64,000 bases of DNA from an uncultured Sphingomonas sp. GTDB taxonomy: Bacteria; Pseudomonadota; Alphaproteobacteria; Sphingomonadales; Sphingomonadaceae. A program made the position numbers and the translations under genes. The stretch is taken from the NCBI GenBank assembly GCA_913775975.1, contig CAJYLQ010000023.1, positions 1 through 64,000 on the forward strand, in the 5' to 3' direction. Under the pieces are notes generated by a model. The model had not been told where the DNA came from. It made no database searches and saw nothing but the letters and a program-made list of their open reading frames with translations. Positions 56,225 to 64,000 of the stretch are shown here, one piece after another; within the stretch, counting starts at the first letter, position 1; every line of letters starts with the position of its first letter.

Positions 56225-57130
56225 ATGCGGCTCGACGATTACGACAACGATATCAATGTCGGGGAAGCGCGCGGCGGCGGCGGGCTCGGCGGTGGTGGCG
56301 GCGGCGGCCTGATCTTCAGCCTGTTGCCGCTGATCGGCAGCCGGTTCGGATGCGGCGGCATCATCGTCGTCCTGATCGTTCTCGCCGTGCTGGGCATGAA
56401 CCCGCTCAGCCTGATCGGCGGCGGTGGCGGCGGCCAGCCCGGGACGCAGGTGTCGCGCGGTGCCGGCGACGCCCAGTCCGTCCGGCAGGTGTGCGAGGCG
56501 ACGCCCGAGCGGCGCGAGACGTGCCGTGCGTTCAGCAACGCCGACAATACTTGGCAGGCGCTGTTCGCCAAATCAGGCGAGCGGTTCACGCCGCCGATGC
56601 TGCGCTTCTACAACGGCTCCGGCCAGTCGGGCTGCGGCGCGGCGCAGGCGGCGATGGGGCCGTTCTATTGCCCGACCGACCAGGGCATCTATCTCGACAC
56701 CAGCTTCTTCGACGAACTGGCCAACCGCTTCGGAGCGAAGGGCGACTTCGCCCGCTACTACGTCGTCGCGCATGAATTCGGCCATCATATCCAGCACTTG
56801 CTCGGCACATCGGAGAAGGTGCAGCAGATCCAGCAAAGTGCCAGCCAGACGGAGGGCAATGCCGCATCGGTGCGGCTGGAATTGCAGGCGGATTGCTACG
56901 CCGGCGTCTGGGCGGCGCAGAACCGGGACCGGCTCGATCCGGGCGATGTCGAGGAAGGGATGACCGCCGCGCGCGCGATCGGTGACGATACGCTCCAGCG
57001 CGAGGCGCAGGGCCGCGTCGTGCCCGACAGCTTCACGCACGGCACCTCCGAACAGCGGATGCGCTGGCTGCGCCGCGGCCTGGACACGGGCGATCCCGCC
57101 GCCTGCGATACCTTTTCCGGCCAGATCTGA
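56225..57130 (+). CDS. ypfJ: Neutral zinc metallopeptidase, YpfJ family
   Basis: A 301-residue membrane-anchored peptidase of the YpfJ type. A Gly-rich N-terminus (RGGGGLGGGGGGGL) leads to a hydrophobic segment GGIIVVLIVLAVLGMNP. The zinc motif HEFGHHIQHLLG is near residue 183, with the conserved ELQADCYAGVWA helix further on as the third ligand region. Function is unknown beyond the fold. Confidence 0.92.
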   Translation: MRLDDYDNDINVGEARGGGGLGGGGGGGLIFSLLPLIGSRFGCGGIIVVLIVLAVLGMNPLSLIGGGGGGQPGTQVSRGAGDAQSVRQVCEATPERRETCRAFSNADNTWQALFAKSGERFTPPMLRFYNGSGQSGCGAAQAAMGPFYCPTDQGIYLDTSFFDELANRFGAKGDFARYYVVAHEFGHHIQHLLGTSEKVQQIQQSASQTEGNAASVRLELQADCYAGVWAAQNRDRLDPGDVEEGMTAARAIGDDTLQREAQGRVVPDSFTHGTSEQRMRWLRRGLDTGDPAACDTFSGQI

Positions 57131-57144
57131 TCCCGGCATATGAA

Positions 57145-57178
57145 AAGGCCCGGCCCCCAAGACGGGGACCGGGCCCTT
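57145..57178. terminator. Bidirectional terminator-like hairpin
   Basis: AAGGCCCGG (57145-57153) pairs with CCGGGCCCTT (57169-57178) with one bulged base, plus an inner C4/G4 stem. It lies between the peptidase (plus) and DUF2171 (minus) stops; the A and T ends give both directions short tracts. Confidence 0.6.
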
Positions 57179-57200
57179 CATCCCGCCATAGCGTCGCCGG

Positions 57201-58304
57201 TCAGTACGTGCCGGAGAAGCTGCGGTTCAGGTTGCCCGTGCCGTCGCCGGTCGTGCCGGTGGAGCCGGTTGGCGAGCGGTTCTGCGTGGTGCCGGCGGCA
57301 TCACGGCTCGCGCCCGTCGACTGGCCGGCATTGTCGCCATAGCCGAACATGGCGGAGTTCTGCTCCTCGTCCCGCCACGCCGTCTTGGCTTCCTCGGCGG
57401 TCTTGGACAGCTTCACCTTGTCGTCGACGCTGCTGATCCAGCTGGACGGGATCGAGTGATGACGGCCGCCCGCGTCCGCATCGTTCTTCGTCAGCACGAT
57501 ACGATCGCCGCGAACCTTGTCGACGGTCCCGACATGCGTTCCGTCCGAACCGACGACTTCCTGATGCTCGGTCACCTTCTTCAACAGGTCGCGCTGGCCC
57601 TGCCGGTTGGTGCGCCATGCGGAGAATTCGTTCTCGAACTTGGTGCGGTTTTCGCGGCGGTACTCGTCATAGTCGCGATCGAAGGCCGCGACCTGCGAGG
57701 ACCGCCAGCCGTGATAGTCGTCATCGTGACGACCGCCGCTGTACTGACGCTCGTCGTAGCGGGCGTCCTGCTCGCGGCGGCGCTCCGCCTCGTCATCGCC
57801 GAACCACGACCGGACCTCGTCGCCGGCGCGCTGGAAGAATCCGCGCTCCTCATAGTCATAGCCCTGCGGCTGGCGGCCATAGTCGCGCTGACCACGCTGT
57901 TGCTGGCGACCGCGATAATTGTCGTCGTCGGCGTGGCGATAGCGGCCCACATCCTCGAACCGACGCCCGTCAGAGGCGTAGGAGCCGTGATATTCGCCGC
58001 CGGCACTGCGGCCATAGTCGCCCCGGTTCTGCTCGCGCTGCTGGCCGTAGCCCCGGTCGAAGGACTGGTTGCGGCCGAACTGCTCGCGCTGACCATAACG
58101 CTCGTAGCCGTAGTCGCGCGCGCCGTATCGTTCGTCACGGTCCCGGCCGCGCTCCTGACCGCGTCCGTAGCGGTCGTCGGCGGCGGCGTAATCACGGGCG
58201 CTGCTATACGTGTAATCGCGACCACTGCCGTAATCGCGGCCGTAATCCATGTCGCTGTTGCCGTAGCGGTTATTGTCACCACGCGGGTAACGTTCGTAGG
58301 CCAT
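57201..58304 (-). CDS. DUF2171 domain protein with Tyr/Arg/Gly/Asp-rich repeats
   Basis: A 367-residue protein from the ATG at 58304 (AGGAGAG upstream). Residues 1-160 are low-complexity Tyr/Arg/Gly/Asp/Gln repeats (MAYERYPRGDNNRYGNSD). SWFGDDEAERRREQD leads to a charged middle. The DUF2171 domain begins near VVGSDGTHVGTVDKVRGDR and includes HHSIPSSWISSVDDKVKLS. The C-terminal tail is Gly/Thr/Ser/Asn-rich. DUF2171 proteins are linked to stress conditions. A perfect EcfG promoter lies upstream. An upstream in-frame extension would cross tRNA-Ala in antisense and is rejected. Confidence 0.88.
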   Translation of the reverse strand: MAYERYPRGDNNRYGNSDMDYGRDYGSGRDYTYSSARDYAAADDRYGRGQERGRDRDERYGARDYGYERYGQREQFGRNQSFDRGYGQQREQNRGDYGRSAGGEYHGSYASDGRRFEDVGRYRHADDDNYRGRQQQRGQRDYGRQPQGYDYEERGFFQRAGDEVRSWFGDDEAERRREQDARYDERQYSGGRHDDDYHGWRSSQVAAFDRDYDEYRRENRTKFENEFSAWRTNRQGQRDLLKKVTEHQEVVGSDGTHVGTVDKVRGDRIVLTKNDADAGGRHHSIPSSWISSVDDKVKLSKTAEEAKTAWRDEEQNSAMFGYGDNAGQSTGASRDAAGTTQNRSPTGSTGTTGDGTGNLNRSFSGTY

Positions 58305-58370
58305 GCTACTCTCCTGTCTCCTGCGGCGCCGGCGAGCCGCTGCGCGACGCCGTCCGGTTCCGGGGCAAAA

Positions 58371-58395
58371 AACGGGGCTTTCACGGCGATGTTCC
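58371..58395 (-). promoter_or_regulatory. Perfect EcfG promoter match of the DUF2171 gene
   Basis: On the minus strand GGAAC (58395-58391), 16 bases, CGTT (58374-58371): an exact match to the EcfG consensus, about 67 bases before the start codon. Confidence 0.65.
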
Positions 58396-58535
58396 AGCAA
58401 TCCGCCGCCATCGACAGGCGATCCGTCGCGGCACGAGACCGGCCAGCTGCGATTTTCGCGATCGGGCATGTTGCAAAGGCCCGCAGGGGCCGCTAATGGC
58501 GTCGCTCCCGGCATCAGGCCGGCGACAAGGTGTGC

Positions 58536-58611
58536 GGGGCCGTAGCTCAGATGGGAGAGCGCTGCAATCGCACTGCAGAGGTCAGGGGTTCGATTCCCCT
58601 CGGCTCCACCA
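58536..58611 (+). tRNA. tRNA-Ala (anticodon CGC)
   Basis: Cloverleaf with GGGGCCG acceptor, D-arm TAGCTCAGATGGGAGAGC, anticodon stem CTGCA/TGCAG around ATCGCAC, T-arm GGGGTTCGATTCCCC, 3' strand CGGCTCC, discriminator A and encoded CCA (58609-58611). It reads the GCG codon, which is common in this genome. Confidence 0.95.
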
Positions 58612-58767
58612 CGCACCTTCCGGCATCGGCAAGCCCGCATTGCCCTTCACTACCAAATCAATACCGCTCGATCGAAGCGACTGTCTCAAAACGAGATTGA
58701 CACGGAACACCTCTATCTGGACAGCAGGGCCACGCGGTTTCGAGCCGCGCTTGAGGGGAGAGTTTCG

Positions 58768-59427
58768 ATGACGATCGCGAAAAAGGCGGCGATGCTGGCT
58801 GCCGTAACGACGCTGGGCTGGGCGTCCGCCGCGTCGGCCACGGACTTCATAACCTATCGGATTTCAACGAGCGGTACGGGCACGCGCACGGTGTTCACGC
58901 CGTCGGGCGATACGCTCGTCACCGCGCTGCGCGATCTCACGTTCGACTACACCCTTCCCTTCACGGCGGTCGCCGATGACGGCTATGCGATGCCGCTGCC
59001 CGGTCAGCATGGCCTGTATTTCGATGGAAGTGCCAGTCTGACGCGTGACGGGGCGAAACTGGTCATCGATGACGAATCGCTCGCACGGTCGCCTGGCTAC
59101 GCGCCCTTCGGCACGGCGACCGGCACGCTGTGTTTGGCGGATGCGGGCGGCACCGCGCTTCCGACCGGCGGCGTCATCGCGCTGGCGTCCGCGGCCGGCT
59201 GCGGCGGGCAGGATCTGGCGGTGTCGCTGACGACGCGCGACCTACGCTTCACCTATGCCGGTGCCTTTACCGGACTGTCCGCGATGTTCGGCGACGGCGC
59301 CCCGGCCAGCGGATACGGCATCGCGCTGGCCGTGCCGGAGCCGTCGAGCTGGGCGCTGATGCTGGCCGGTTTCGCCGCCACGGGCTATGCGCTGCGACGG
59401 CGCAGGACTGTATTCGCGGCGGCCTGA
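58768..59427 (+). CDS. PEP-CTERM exported protein
   Basis: A 219-residue secreted protein with a signal peptide (MTIAKKAAMLAAVTTLGWASAASA). The C-terminus VPEPSSWALMLAGFAATGYA followed by LRRRR is a canonical PEP-CTERM sorting signal (PEP motif, membrane helix, basic tail), processed by an exosortase/archaeosortase. The mature part is Gly/Thr/Ala-rich beta-type sequence with two Cys pairs possible. Its stop shares bases with the nudix start (TGATG). Confidence 0.9.
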   Translation: MTIAKKAAMLAAVTTLGWASAASATDFITYRISTSGTGTRTVFTPSGDTLVTALRDLTFDYTLPFTAVADDGYAMPLPGQHGLYFDGSASLTRDGAKLVIDDESLARSPGYAPFGTATGTLCLADAGGTALPTGGVIALASAAGCGGQDLAVSLTTRDLRFTYAGAFTGLSAMFGDGAPASGYGIALAVPEPSSWALMLAGFAATGYALRRRRTVFAAA

Positions 59428-60206
59428 TGCAGGATCTACCGGCCGGAGCAGCCGACCCCGAAGCGATCCCGGCTGCGACGGTCGTGATCCTTCGCGAGCG
59501 GCCGGGCGGGGCCCCGGATGTGCTGATGGTCGAGCGGTCGGCCCGGATGGCCTTCGCCGCCGGGGCCTGGGTCTTTCCCGGCGGGCGTGTCGATCCGGGC
59601 GACCGCGCGCTCGCCGAGCGGTTGGCGCCGGACGATGCCGACGAGCTTGCGCATGTGATCGCCGCGATCCGCGAGACGCTGGAGGAAACCGGCATCGCGA
59701 TCGGCCTCACCCCCCTGCCCTCTGCGGCTCGCGCGGCGGCGATGCGCGCCGACCTGCTCGCCGGACAGACGATCGGAGCCACCCTGTCGCGGCATGGCAG
59801 CGCGATCGACCGGGCGGCGCTGGTGCCGTTCGCCCGGTGGCGGCCGACGCATCGGCTGTCGCGCGTGTTCGACGCACGCTTCTATCTGGCGCGGCTGCCC
59901 GATGGGGCCGGTCCGGGCGAGGTCGACGGGACGGAGAACGTCGCGCTGCGCTGGCTGACCGCGGCGGAGGCGCTGGCGGCGGGTGCCAGCGGCGCCGCGC
60001 AGCTGATCTTCCCGACGCGGCGCAATCTGGAGCGACTGGCGCTGTTCGACAGCCATGACGCGGCGGTCGCGGATGCGCGCGCGCACCCGGTCACACCGAT
60101 CTGCCCCGTGCTCGAACGGCGGGCGGATGGCGACCATCTCTGCATTCCCGCCGGGCTGGGCTATCCCCGGCTGTCCGAGCCGGTTGTGACCGCCGATCGC
60201 GGATGA
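59427..60206 (+). CDS. Nudix hydrolase with long insertion in the Nudix box
   Basis: A 259-residue Nudix protein. The Nudix box starts at GGRVDPGD near residue 50 and ends with IRETLEETGI about 30 residues later. The stretch in between (DRALAERLAPDDADELAHV) is an insertion that separates the glycine from the REUXEEXGU part, as in NUDT19-like acyl-CoA diphosphatases, although the substrate is unknown. It starts inside the PEP-CTERM stop and overlaps the extensin-like gene by four bases. Confidence 0.85.
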   Translation: MQDLPAGAADPEAIPAATVVILRERPGGAPDVLMVERSARMAFAAGAWVFPGGRVDPGDRALAERLAPDDADELAHVIAAIRETLEETGIAIGLTPLPSAARAAAMRADLLAGQTIGATLSRHGSAIDRAALVPFARWRPTHRLSRVFDARFYLARLPDGAGPGEVDGTENVALRWLTAAEALAAGASGAAQLIFPTRRNLERLALFDSHDAAVADARAHPVTPICPVLERRADGDHLCIPAGLGYPRLSEPVVTADRG

Positions 60207-60952
60207 TGCGATCGGTACGGCGCATTGCGGCGGCACTGGTCGCGATCACGCTGTTGGCCATCGCCCTGCTGATCCTGTGGGCGTCGCTGCGCGGACGGCC
60301 GCAGGATCTGCCATGGACACCGCTCGATTTGGGCCAGCCGATCGGCCTGTTCACCGGCCGCAAGCTGACCGCGCTGACCACGGACTTCCCCGCCTGCCGC
60401 ATGGCGATGGACCGCGCCGGCATACGCTATACCGTCCTGCCGCCGCGCGGGGACGGCTCCGGTACGGCAGGCGCACGCTGCGGCTATGCGGACGGGGTGC
60501 GGCTGAGCCAGGGCGGGCCGCGCGGCATCGCCTATCGGCCTGCCGGGCTCGGCGTCGCCTGCCCGGTCGCCGCTGCACTGTCCGTCTGGGAGTGGAATGT
60601 GGTGCAGCCCGCCGCGATGCGCCTGCTCGGTAGCCGTGTCGTCGCGATCGAGCATTTCGGCAGCTATAGTTGCCGGCGTATCTATGGCCGCGACGCGGGC
60701 AGCTGGAGCGAGCATGCTACGGCAGATGCGGTCGATATCGCGGGCTTCCGCCTCGCCGACGGGCGGCGGGTGACGGTGGCCGGTGACTGGCGCGGAGACG
60801 ATGCGGAAGCGCGGTTTCTGCACGACGTGCGGGATGGGGCGTGCCGGCTGTTCGCGACGACGCTGTCCCCCGACTATAACGCGGCGCATCGCGACCACCT
60901 GCACCTCGACCAGGCGGAGCGGGGCGCGATGGGCTGGCGCGCCTGTCGCTAG
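60203..60952 (+). CDS. Extensin-like protein (C-terminal domain family)
   Basis: A 249-residue exported protein with an N-terminal hydrophobic anchor (about 9-30). The family has a conserved Cys set (CPVAAALSVWEW, YSCRRIYGR) and a His/Asp motif pair, EHATADAVDIAGF and RDHLHLDQ, like those of the peptidase M15 fold. It may act on cell wall. It overlaps the Nudix stop (ATGA) and meets radC tail to tail with a four-base overlap. Confidence 0.85.
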   Translation: MMRSVRRIAAALVAITLLAIALLILWASLRGRPQDLPWTPLDLGQPIGLFTGRKLTALTTDFPACRMAMDRAGIRYTVLPPRGDGSGTAGARCGYADGVRLSQGGPRGIAYRPAGLGVACPVAAALSVWEWNVVQPAAMRLLGSRVVAIEHFGSYSCRRIYGRDAGSWSEHATADAVDIAGFRLADGRRVTVAGDWRGDDAEARFLHDVRDGACRLFATTLSPDYNAAHRDHLHLDQAERGAMGWRACR

Positions 60953-61635
60953 ATCAGGCCCTGTCCGCGCAGTGAGACATGCCCCTGCGTGCCGATGATG
61001 AGATGATCGTGCACCGCGATCCCCAGCCGCTTGCCCGCCTCGATCACCGATCGCGTGACGTCTATGTCCGCGCGGCTGGGTGAGGGATCGCCCGAGGGGT
61101 GGTTGTGGACCAGGATGATCGCGGCCGACCCAAGTTCGAGCGCGCGGCGGATCACCTCGCGCACATGCACCGCCGCCTCGTCCAGCGTGCCCTGGCTCAT
61201 CACCTCGTCCCGGATCAGCATGTTGCGGGTATTGAGGTGGAGGACGCGAAACCGCTCCACGCCGTGATGCGCCATGTCGGCGCGCAGATAATCGAGCAGC
61301 GCCTGCCAGTTACCCAGCACCGGCCGTGTCGCGACGGCGGACTTGAGCAGCCGGACGGCGGCGGCGGCGGCGATGCGGATCGCGGCGGCGGCCCCCTCCC
61401 CCATCCCGTCGACGCGCATCAGCGCCTCCGCATCCGCCGCGAACAGGCCGCCCAGCGTCCCGAACTCGCGCAGCAGCGCCTTGGCCAGCGGCTTCGTATC
61501 GCGGCGGGGAATGGCGAGCGCGAGCAGATATTCGACCAGTTCATGGTCGAGCAGCCCATCCGCATCCGCCAGCAGCCGCGCGCGCAGGCGGCCGCGATGC
61601 CCGGCCCGGTCGTCGATCTGGCTCTCATCCCCCAT
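60949..61635 (-). CDS. radC: RadC family JAB domain protein
   Basis: A 228-residue protein starting [20 protein letters not shown]. The N-terminal helix-hairpin-helix-like part leads to the JAMM-type zinc motif [14 protein letters not shown] near residue 175 and a C-terminal [17 protein letters not shown]. RadC is no longer thought to be a DNA repair protein proper; its substrate is unknown. The long upstream frame overlaps erpA in antisense and is not real. Confidence 0.92.
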   Translation of the reverse strand: MGDESQIDDRAGHRGRLRARLLADADGLLDHELVEYLLALAIPRRDTKPLAKALLREFGTLGGLFAADAEALMRVDGMGEGAAAAIRIAAAAAVRLLKSAVATRPVLGNWQALLDYLRADMAHHGVERFRVLHLNTRNMLIRDEVMSQGTLDEAAVHVREVIRRALELGSAAIILVHNHPSGDPSPSRADIDVTRSVIEAGKRLGIAVHDHLIIGTQGHVSLRGQGLI

Positions 61636-61731
61636 CAGGCGGACCGTAAAGCCACCGCCGCGCCGATCAAGCGCCTGCCCGTCGCGAAGCGGGACGTTGC
61701 CCGGCCGGGGCGCAGGCCCTATCTGTCCGTC

Positions 61732-62082
61732 ATGGCCAGCCCGTCCCCCGTCATCGACACCGAAGTGTCGCTCACCCCCGCAGCCGCCGCGCGCGTCGCG
61801 GCGATCGCCGAACGACAGGGCAAGCCTGCGATCCTGCGCCTGTCGGTCGACGGTGGCGGCTGTTCCGGCTTCCAGTATAAATTCGGCCTCGCGGACGCAC
61901 CGGAGGCGGATGACGTGGTGGCGGAGACGGATGGCGTCCGGCTCGTCGTGGACAGCGTGAGCCTGGATCTCGTGCGTGGCGCGCGCGTCGATTTCGTCGA
62001 ATCGCTGGGCGGCGCCGCGTTTCAGGTGGCGAACCCTCAGGCCGCATCGGGCTGCGGCTGCGGCACCAGCTTTTCCGTCTGA
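61732..62082 (+). CDS. erpA: Iron-sulfur cluster insertion protein ErpA
   Basis: A-type carrier that delivers Fe-S clusters, 116 residues from [20 protein letters not shown]. The three cluster cysteines are visible: [11 protein letters not shown] and the C-terminal [11 protein letters not shown]. ErpA and IscA share the motif, and ErpA fits the C-terminal SGCGCGTSF form. Divergent from radC. Confidence 0.93.
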   Translation: MASPSPVIDTEVSLTPAAAARVAAIAERQGKPAILRLSVDGGGCSGFQYKFGLADAPEADDVVAETDGVRLVVDSVSLDLVRGARVDFVESLGGAAFQVANPQAASGCGCGTSFSV

Positions 62083-62091
62083 TCGCGCCCC

Positions 62092-62862
62092 GTGAAGATC
62101 GTCACCTACAACGTCAACGGCATCAAGGCGCGGCTGCCGCGCGTGATCGAATATCTGACCGAGGCGCAGCCCGACATCGTCTGCCTGCAGGAATTGAAAT
62201 CGGCCGACGATGGCTTCCCCGCCGCCGAGATCGAGGCGGCGGGTTACGGCGCGGTCTGGCACGGACAAAAAGCATGGAACGGCGTGGCCGTACTGGCGCG
62301 CGGTACTGCGCCGGTGGAACGGCAGCGTGGCCTCGCCGGTGAGCCCGAGGACGAGCATAGCCGCTATCTGGAATGCGAGGTCGACGGCCTCGTCGTCGCC
62401 TCGCTCTATCTCCCAAACGGCAATCCCCGGCCGGGGCCGAAATTCGATTACAAGCTGCGATGGATGGAGCGGCTGGCGGCGCGCGCGCGCGATCTGCTGG
62501 CCGAGGAAGTGCCGGCGGTGCTGGCGGGCGACTATAACGTCATTCCCAACGACGACGACACCTTCTCCGTCCGCGCCATGGCGGAGGATGCGCTGATGCA
62601 GCCTGAAAGCCGCGCCGCCTATCGCCGGCTGCTGGCGCAGGGCTGGACCGACTCGCTGCGTACCCGGCATCCGAAGGGGGGCGTCTGGACGTTCTGGGAC
62701 TATCAGGCGGGCGCCTGGCAGCGCGATGCGGGGTTCCGCATCGATCATCTGCTGCTCAGCCCGCAGGCCGCCGACCGGCTGGTCGATGCCGGGGTCGACA
62801 AGGGCTATCGCGGACGCGAGAAGGCGAGCGATCATGCGCCCACCTGGGTGACGTTGCGCTAG
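62092..62862 (+). CDS. xth: Exodeoxyribonuclease III
   Basis: AP endonuclease and 3'-5' exonuclease, 256 residues from a GTG (MKIVTYNVNGIKARLPRVIEYL). Metal-binding VCLQELKSAD near residue 35, catalytic LAGDYNVIP near 145, and the C-terminal KASDHAPTWVTLR. It lies 9 bp after erpA. Confidence 0.95.
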   Translation: MKIVTYNVNGIKARLPRVIEYLTEAQPDIVCLQELKSADDGFPAAEIEAAGYGAVWHGQKAWNGVAVLARGTAPVERQRGLAGEPEDEHSRYLECEVDGLVVASLYLPNGNPRPGPKFDYKLRWMERLAARARDLLAEEVPAVLAGDYNVIPNDDDTFSVRAMAEDALMQPESRAAYRRLLAQGWTDSLRTRHPKGGVWTFWDYQAGAWQRDAGFRIDHLLLSPQAADRLVDAGVDKGYRGREKASDHAPTWVTLR

Positions 62863-63286
62863 GGCAGATACCGACGACGCCGGTCACCGAGCCGGTCAGG
62901 CTTGCAGTATGATGGCTGGACTGATCCGGCTCCGCCCCGGCAGATCGGGAGCGGCTGAACGTGCCTGTATCGTCACGGTCGTAGGACGGTGATTGCCGCT
63001 ACTTCACCGCCACGCCCCTTGTGTTCGACCGAAACCGTCCACCCGCAGATCGAAAGATCGCGTTTGCCGCTGATGAAGGCGCTGCTCTCGATCTGCGATC
63101 CCCTCTCCCGATTCCGAGAGGCGCCGACCCACGCTCCGCCAAGATCTGGCGAAATTTGCCGATAGGTGGCATGCAAGAACAATACACCAAAATCCCAAAG
63201 TATTGATTTTATTGGATGTTTTGGTTTGGCACGGGGCCTGCAATGCCCTGGATGCGGCGGTCGCCGCATCAAAGGGAGTTACCGAC
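62863..63286. other. Gene-free stretch with a lower-GC patch
   Basis: I see no supported gene, RNA or repeat in this 424-bp stretch. An AT-rich patch around 63185-63235 precedes the small exported-protein gene and could hold its promoter, but no -35/-10 pair could be fixed. An antisense open frame here has the look of a signal peptide by chance and is rejected. Confidence 0.4.
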
Positions 63287-63541
63287 ATGCCTGCAAACGC
63301 CATCTTCGCCGCCGCTTTCGCCACCCTCGCCCTCGGCGTTTCCGCCCCCGCCCTCGCCGCACCGACGACCGATGCCATCAGTGCCACCACCGCCAAGACG
63401 CAGCGCGCGGACAATCCGGATCAGCGCTACTGCATCGTCACCGACGTCACGGGGTCGCGCCTGCTGCGCCGGGAATGCGACAAGCTGGGCGAGTGGCAGG
63501 CCCGGGGCATCGACCCACGCCTGCTGCCGCGCCGCCGCTGA
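63287..63541 (+). CDS. Small exported protein of unknown function
   Basis: An 84-residue protein with a signal peptide ending around APALAAPTT. The mature part has Cys residues (DQRYCIVTD and RRECDKLGEW), which could form one disulfide. GGGAG lies eight bases before the ATG at 63287. The frame extends further upstream but without a plausible ribosome-binding site. No family recognised. Confidence 0.7.
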   Translation: MPANAIFAAAFATLALGVSAPALAAPTTDAISATTAKTQRADNPDQRYCIVTDVTGSRLLRRECDKLGEWQARGIDPRLLPRRR

Positions 63542-63550
63542 CGACCGGCG

Positions 63551-63580
63551 GGCCCCGCGCCGCCCATGCGTCGCGGGGCC
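63551..63580. terminator. Hairpin between convergent genes
   Basis: GGCCCCGCG (63551-63559) pairs with CGCGGGGCC (63572-63580) around 12 bases, between the small exported-protein gene (plus) and the edge gene (minus). No T run. Confidence 0.45.
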
Positions 63581-63593
63581 GGCCGCCTGATCG

Positions 63594-64000
63594 TCAGATC
63601 GATCGACCGTAGATCATATAGGTCTTGTTGATCCGGCTGCGGATCGTTTCGGCGATCGAGCGCATCCCCTGATTGTCCTCCAGGATCCAGCCGATCTCTC
63701 CGCGCGTCGCGCCGTAATGCTCGACCGAGGCGCGGCGAATATATTCGATCATCATGAAGGCCAGCTGGCTCGCCATGCGCGAGGCATGGAGTTCCTTCAC
63801 CACCCCCATCAGCGGCACGCGCATCGTCCGCACCTTCGGCTTGCGCAGCCACAGCAGCAGCTTCGCCCAGCCGAACGGCAGCAGATTGCCCTTCAACGGC
63901 CCCAGCGCCTCGTTCAGATCGGGCAGCGTGATCATGAACGCGACCGGCCGCCCGTCCAGCTCGGCGATGCGGATCAGGTCGTTGAACACGATCGGCTTCA
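63594..64000 (-). CDS. C-terminal part of a conserved protein (5' end beyond the window)
   Basis: The 135 visible residues read through the right edge without a start codon of their own: KPIVFNDLIRIAELDGRPVA, then FMITLPDLNEALGPLKGNLL, ending RSRINKTYMIYGRSI. The sequence suggests a cytosolic enzyme of the GNAT-like YghO group, but the upstream two-thirds is missing and the assignment is weak. Confidence 0.6.
   Translation of the reverse strand, partial: KPIVFNDLIRIAELDGRPVAFMITLPDLNEALGPLKGNLLPFGWAKLLLWLRKPKVRTMRVPLMGVVKELHASRMASQLAFMMIEYIRRASVEHYGATRGEIGWILEDNQGMRSIAETIRSRINKTYMIYGRSI

Noticed and set aside
57456..58496. 346-residue hydrophobic frame opposite the DUF2171 gene, resembling a membrane protein
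   Set aside because: It is the reverse reading of Tyr/Asp/Arg-rich repeats, which become Val/Ile-rich antisense. The DUF2171 frame has a ribosome-binding site, promoter and domain.
63004..63414. 136-residue minus-strand frame with a signal-peptide-like N-terminus
   Set aside because: Antisense to the small exported protein at 63287, whose own ribosome-binding site is better. The hydrophobic start is the mirror of an Ala-rich signal sequence.

Overview
This window is a chromosomal segment of a high-G+C alphaproteobacterium, most likely a Sphingomonas-type member of the Sphingomonadales. The evidence is a continuous str-S10 ribosomal block, an F0-only ATP synthase operon with both b and b' subunits, Tim44-like and DUF2171 proteins, a PEP-CTERM protein, and above all a complete general stress response locus (PhyP-like kinase, NepR, PhyR, EcfG) arranged as in sphingomonads. 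No IS element, prophage, integrase or CRISPR array was seen. Most of the window is ordinary core genome.

Layout. 1-9103 (minus strand): rpsL-rpsG-fusA-tuf-rpsJ-rplC-rplD-rplW-rplB-rpsS-rplV-rpsC, with hairpin-rich intergenic regions after fusA, tuf and rpsJ. 9376-12150: tRNA-Trp, a MAPEG membrane protein behind a perfect EcfG-type promoter match, a phosphoesterase and a secreted amidohydrolase. 12368-15600: lpd, a thioesterase and pdhC. 15724-18009: UspA, GST, dapE. 17987-20557 (minus): Smr protein, mltA, Tim44-like protein. 20714-23850: secB, murJ, trpS. 23974-29857: dnaA, rpsT, mutM divergent from ubiE-ubiB. 29863-34253: membrane protein, coaBC, dut, small exported proteins, moeB. 34238-38161: nucleotide-sugar genes (epimerase, galU, wecB) and a phosphatase. 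38211-41948: leuB, recO, uvrC. 42271-45318: a Gdx-like SMR exporter and the F0 operon atpI-B-E-F'-F. 45514-49354: ydbH-ynbE-ydbL, the predicted intermembrane lipid-transport bridge. 49521-53793: entericidin-like lipoprotein and the general stress response locus. 53871-64000: an unusual exported protein, bdhA, a zinc peptidase, a DUF2171 protein with a perfect EcfG promoter match, tRNA-Ala, a PEP-CTERM protein, Nudix, extensin-like, radC, erpA, xth and a partial gene at the right edge.

How it fits together. The most coherent story beyond housekeeping is the general stress response. Phosphorylated PhyR would sequester NepR and free EcfG, and GGAAC-N16/17-CGTT-like promoters in this same window point to possible targets: nepR-phyP itself, the entericidin-like lipoprotein, a DUF2171 protein and a MAPEG protein. 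Second in interest are the tandem tetraloop hairpins between rpsJ and rplC, which look like a structured leader RNA inside the S10 operon.

Start codons were adjusted from Shine-Dalgarno sites, overlaps and family N-termini; several genes start with GTG or TTG. All assignments are by reading the sequence; no database search was run.
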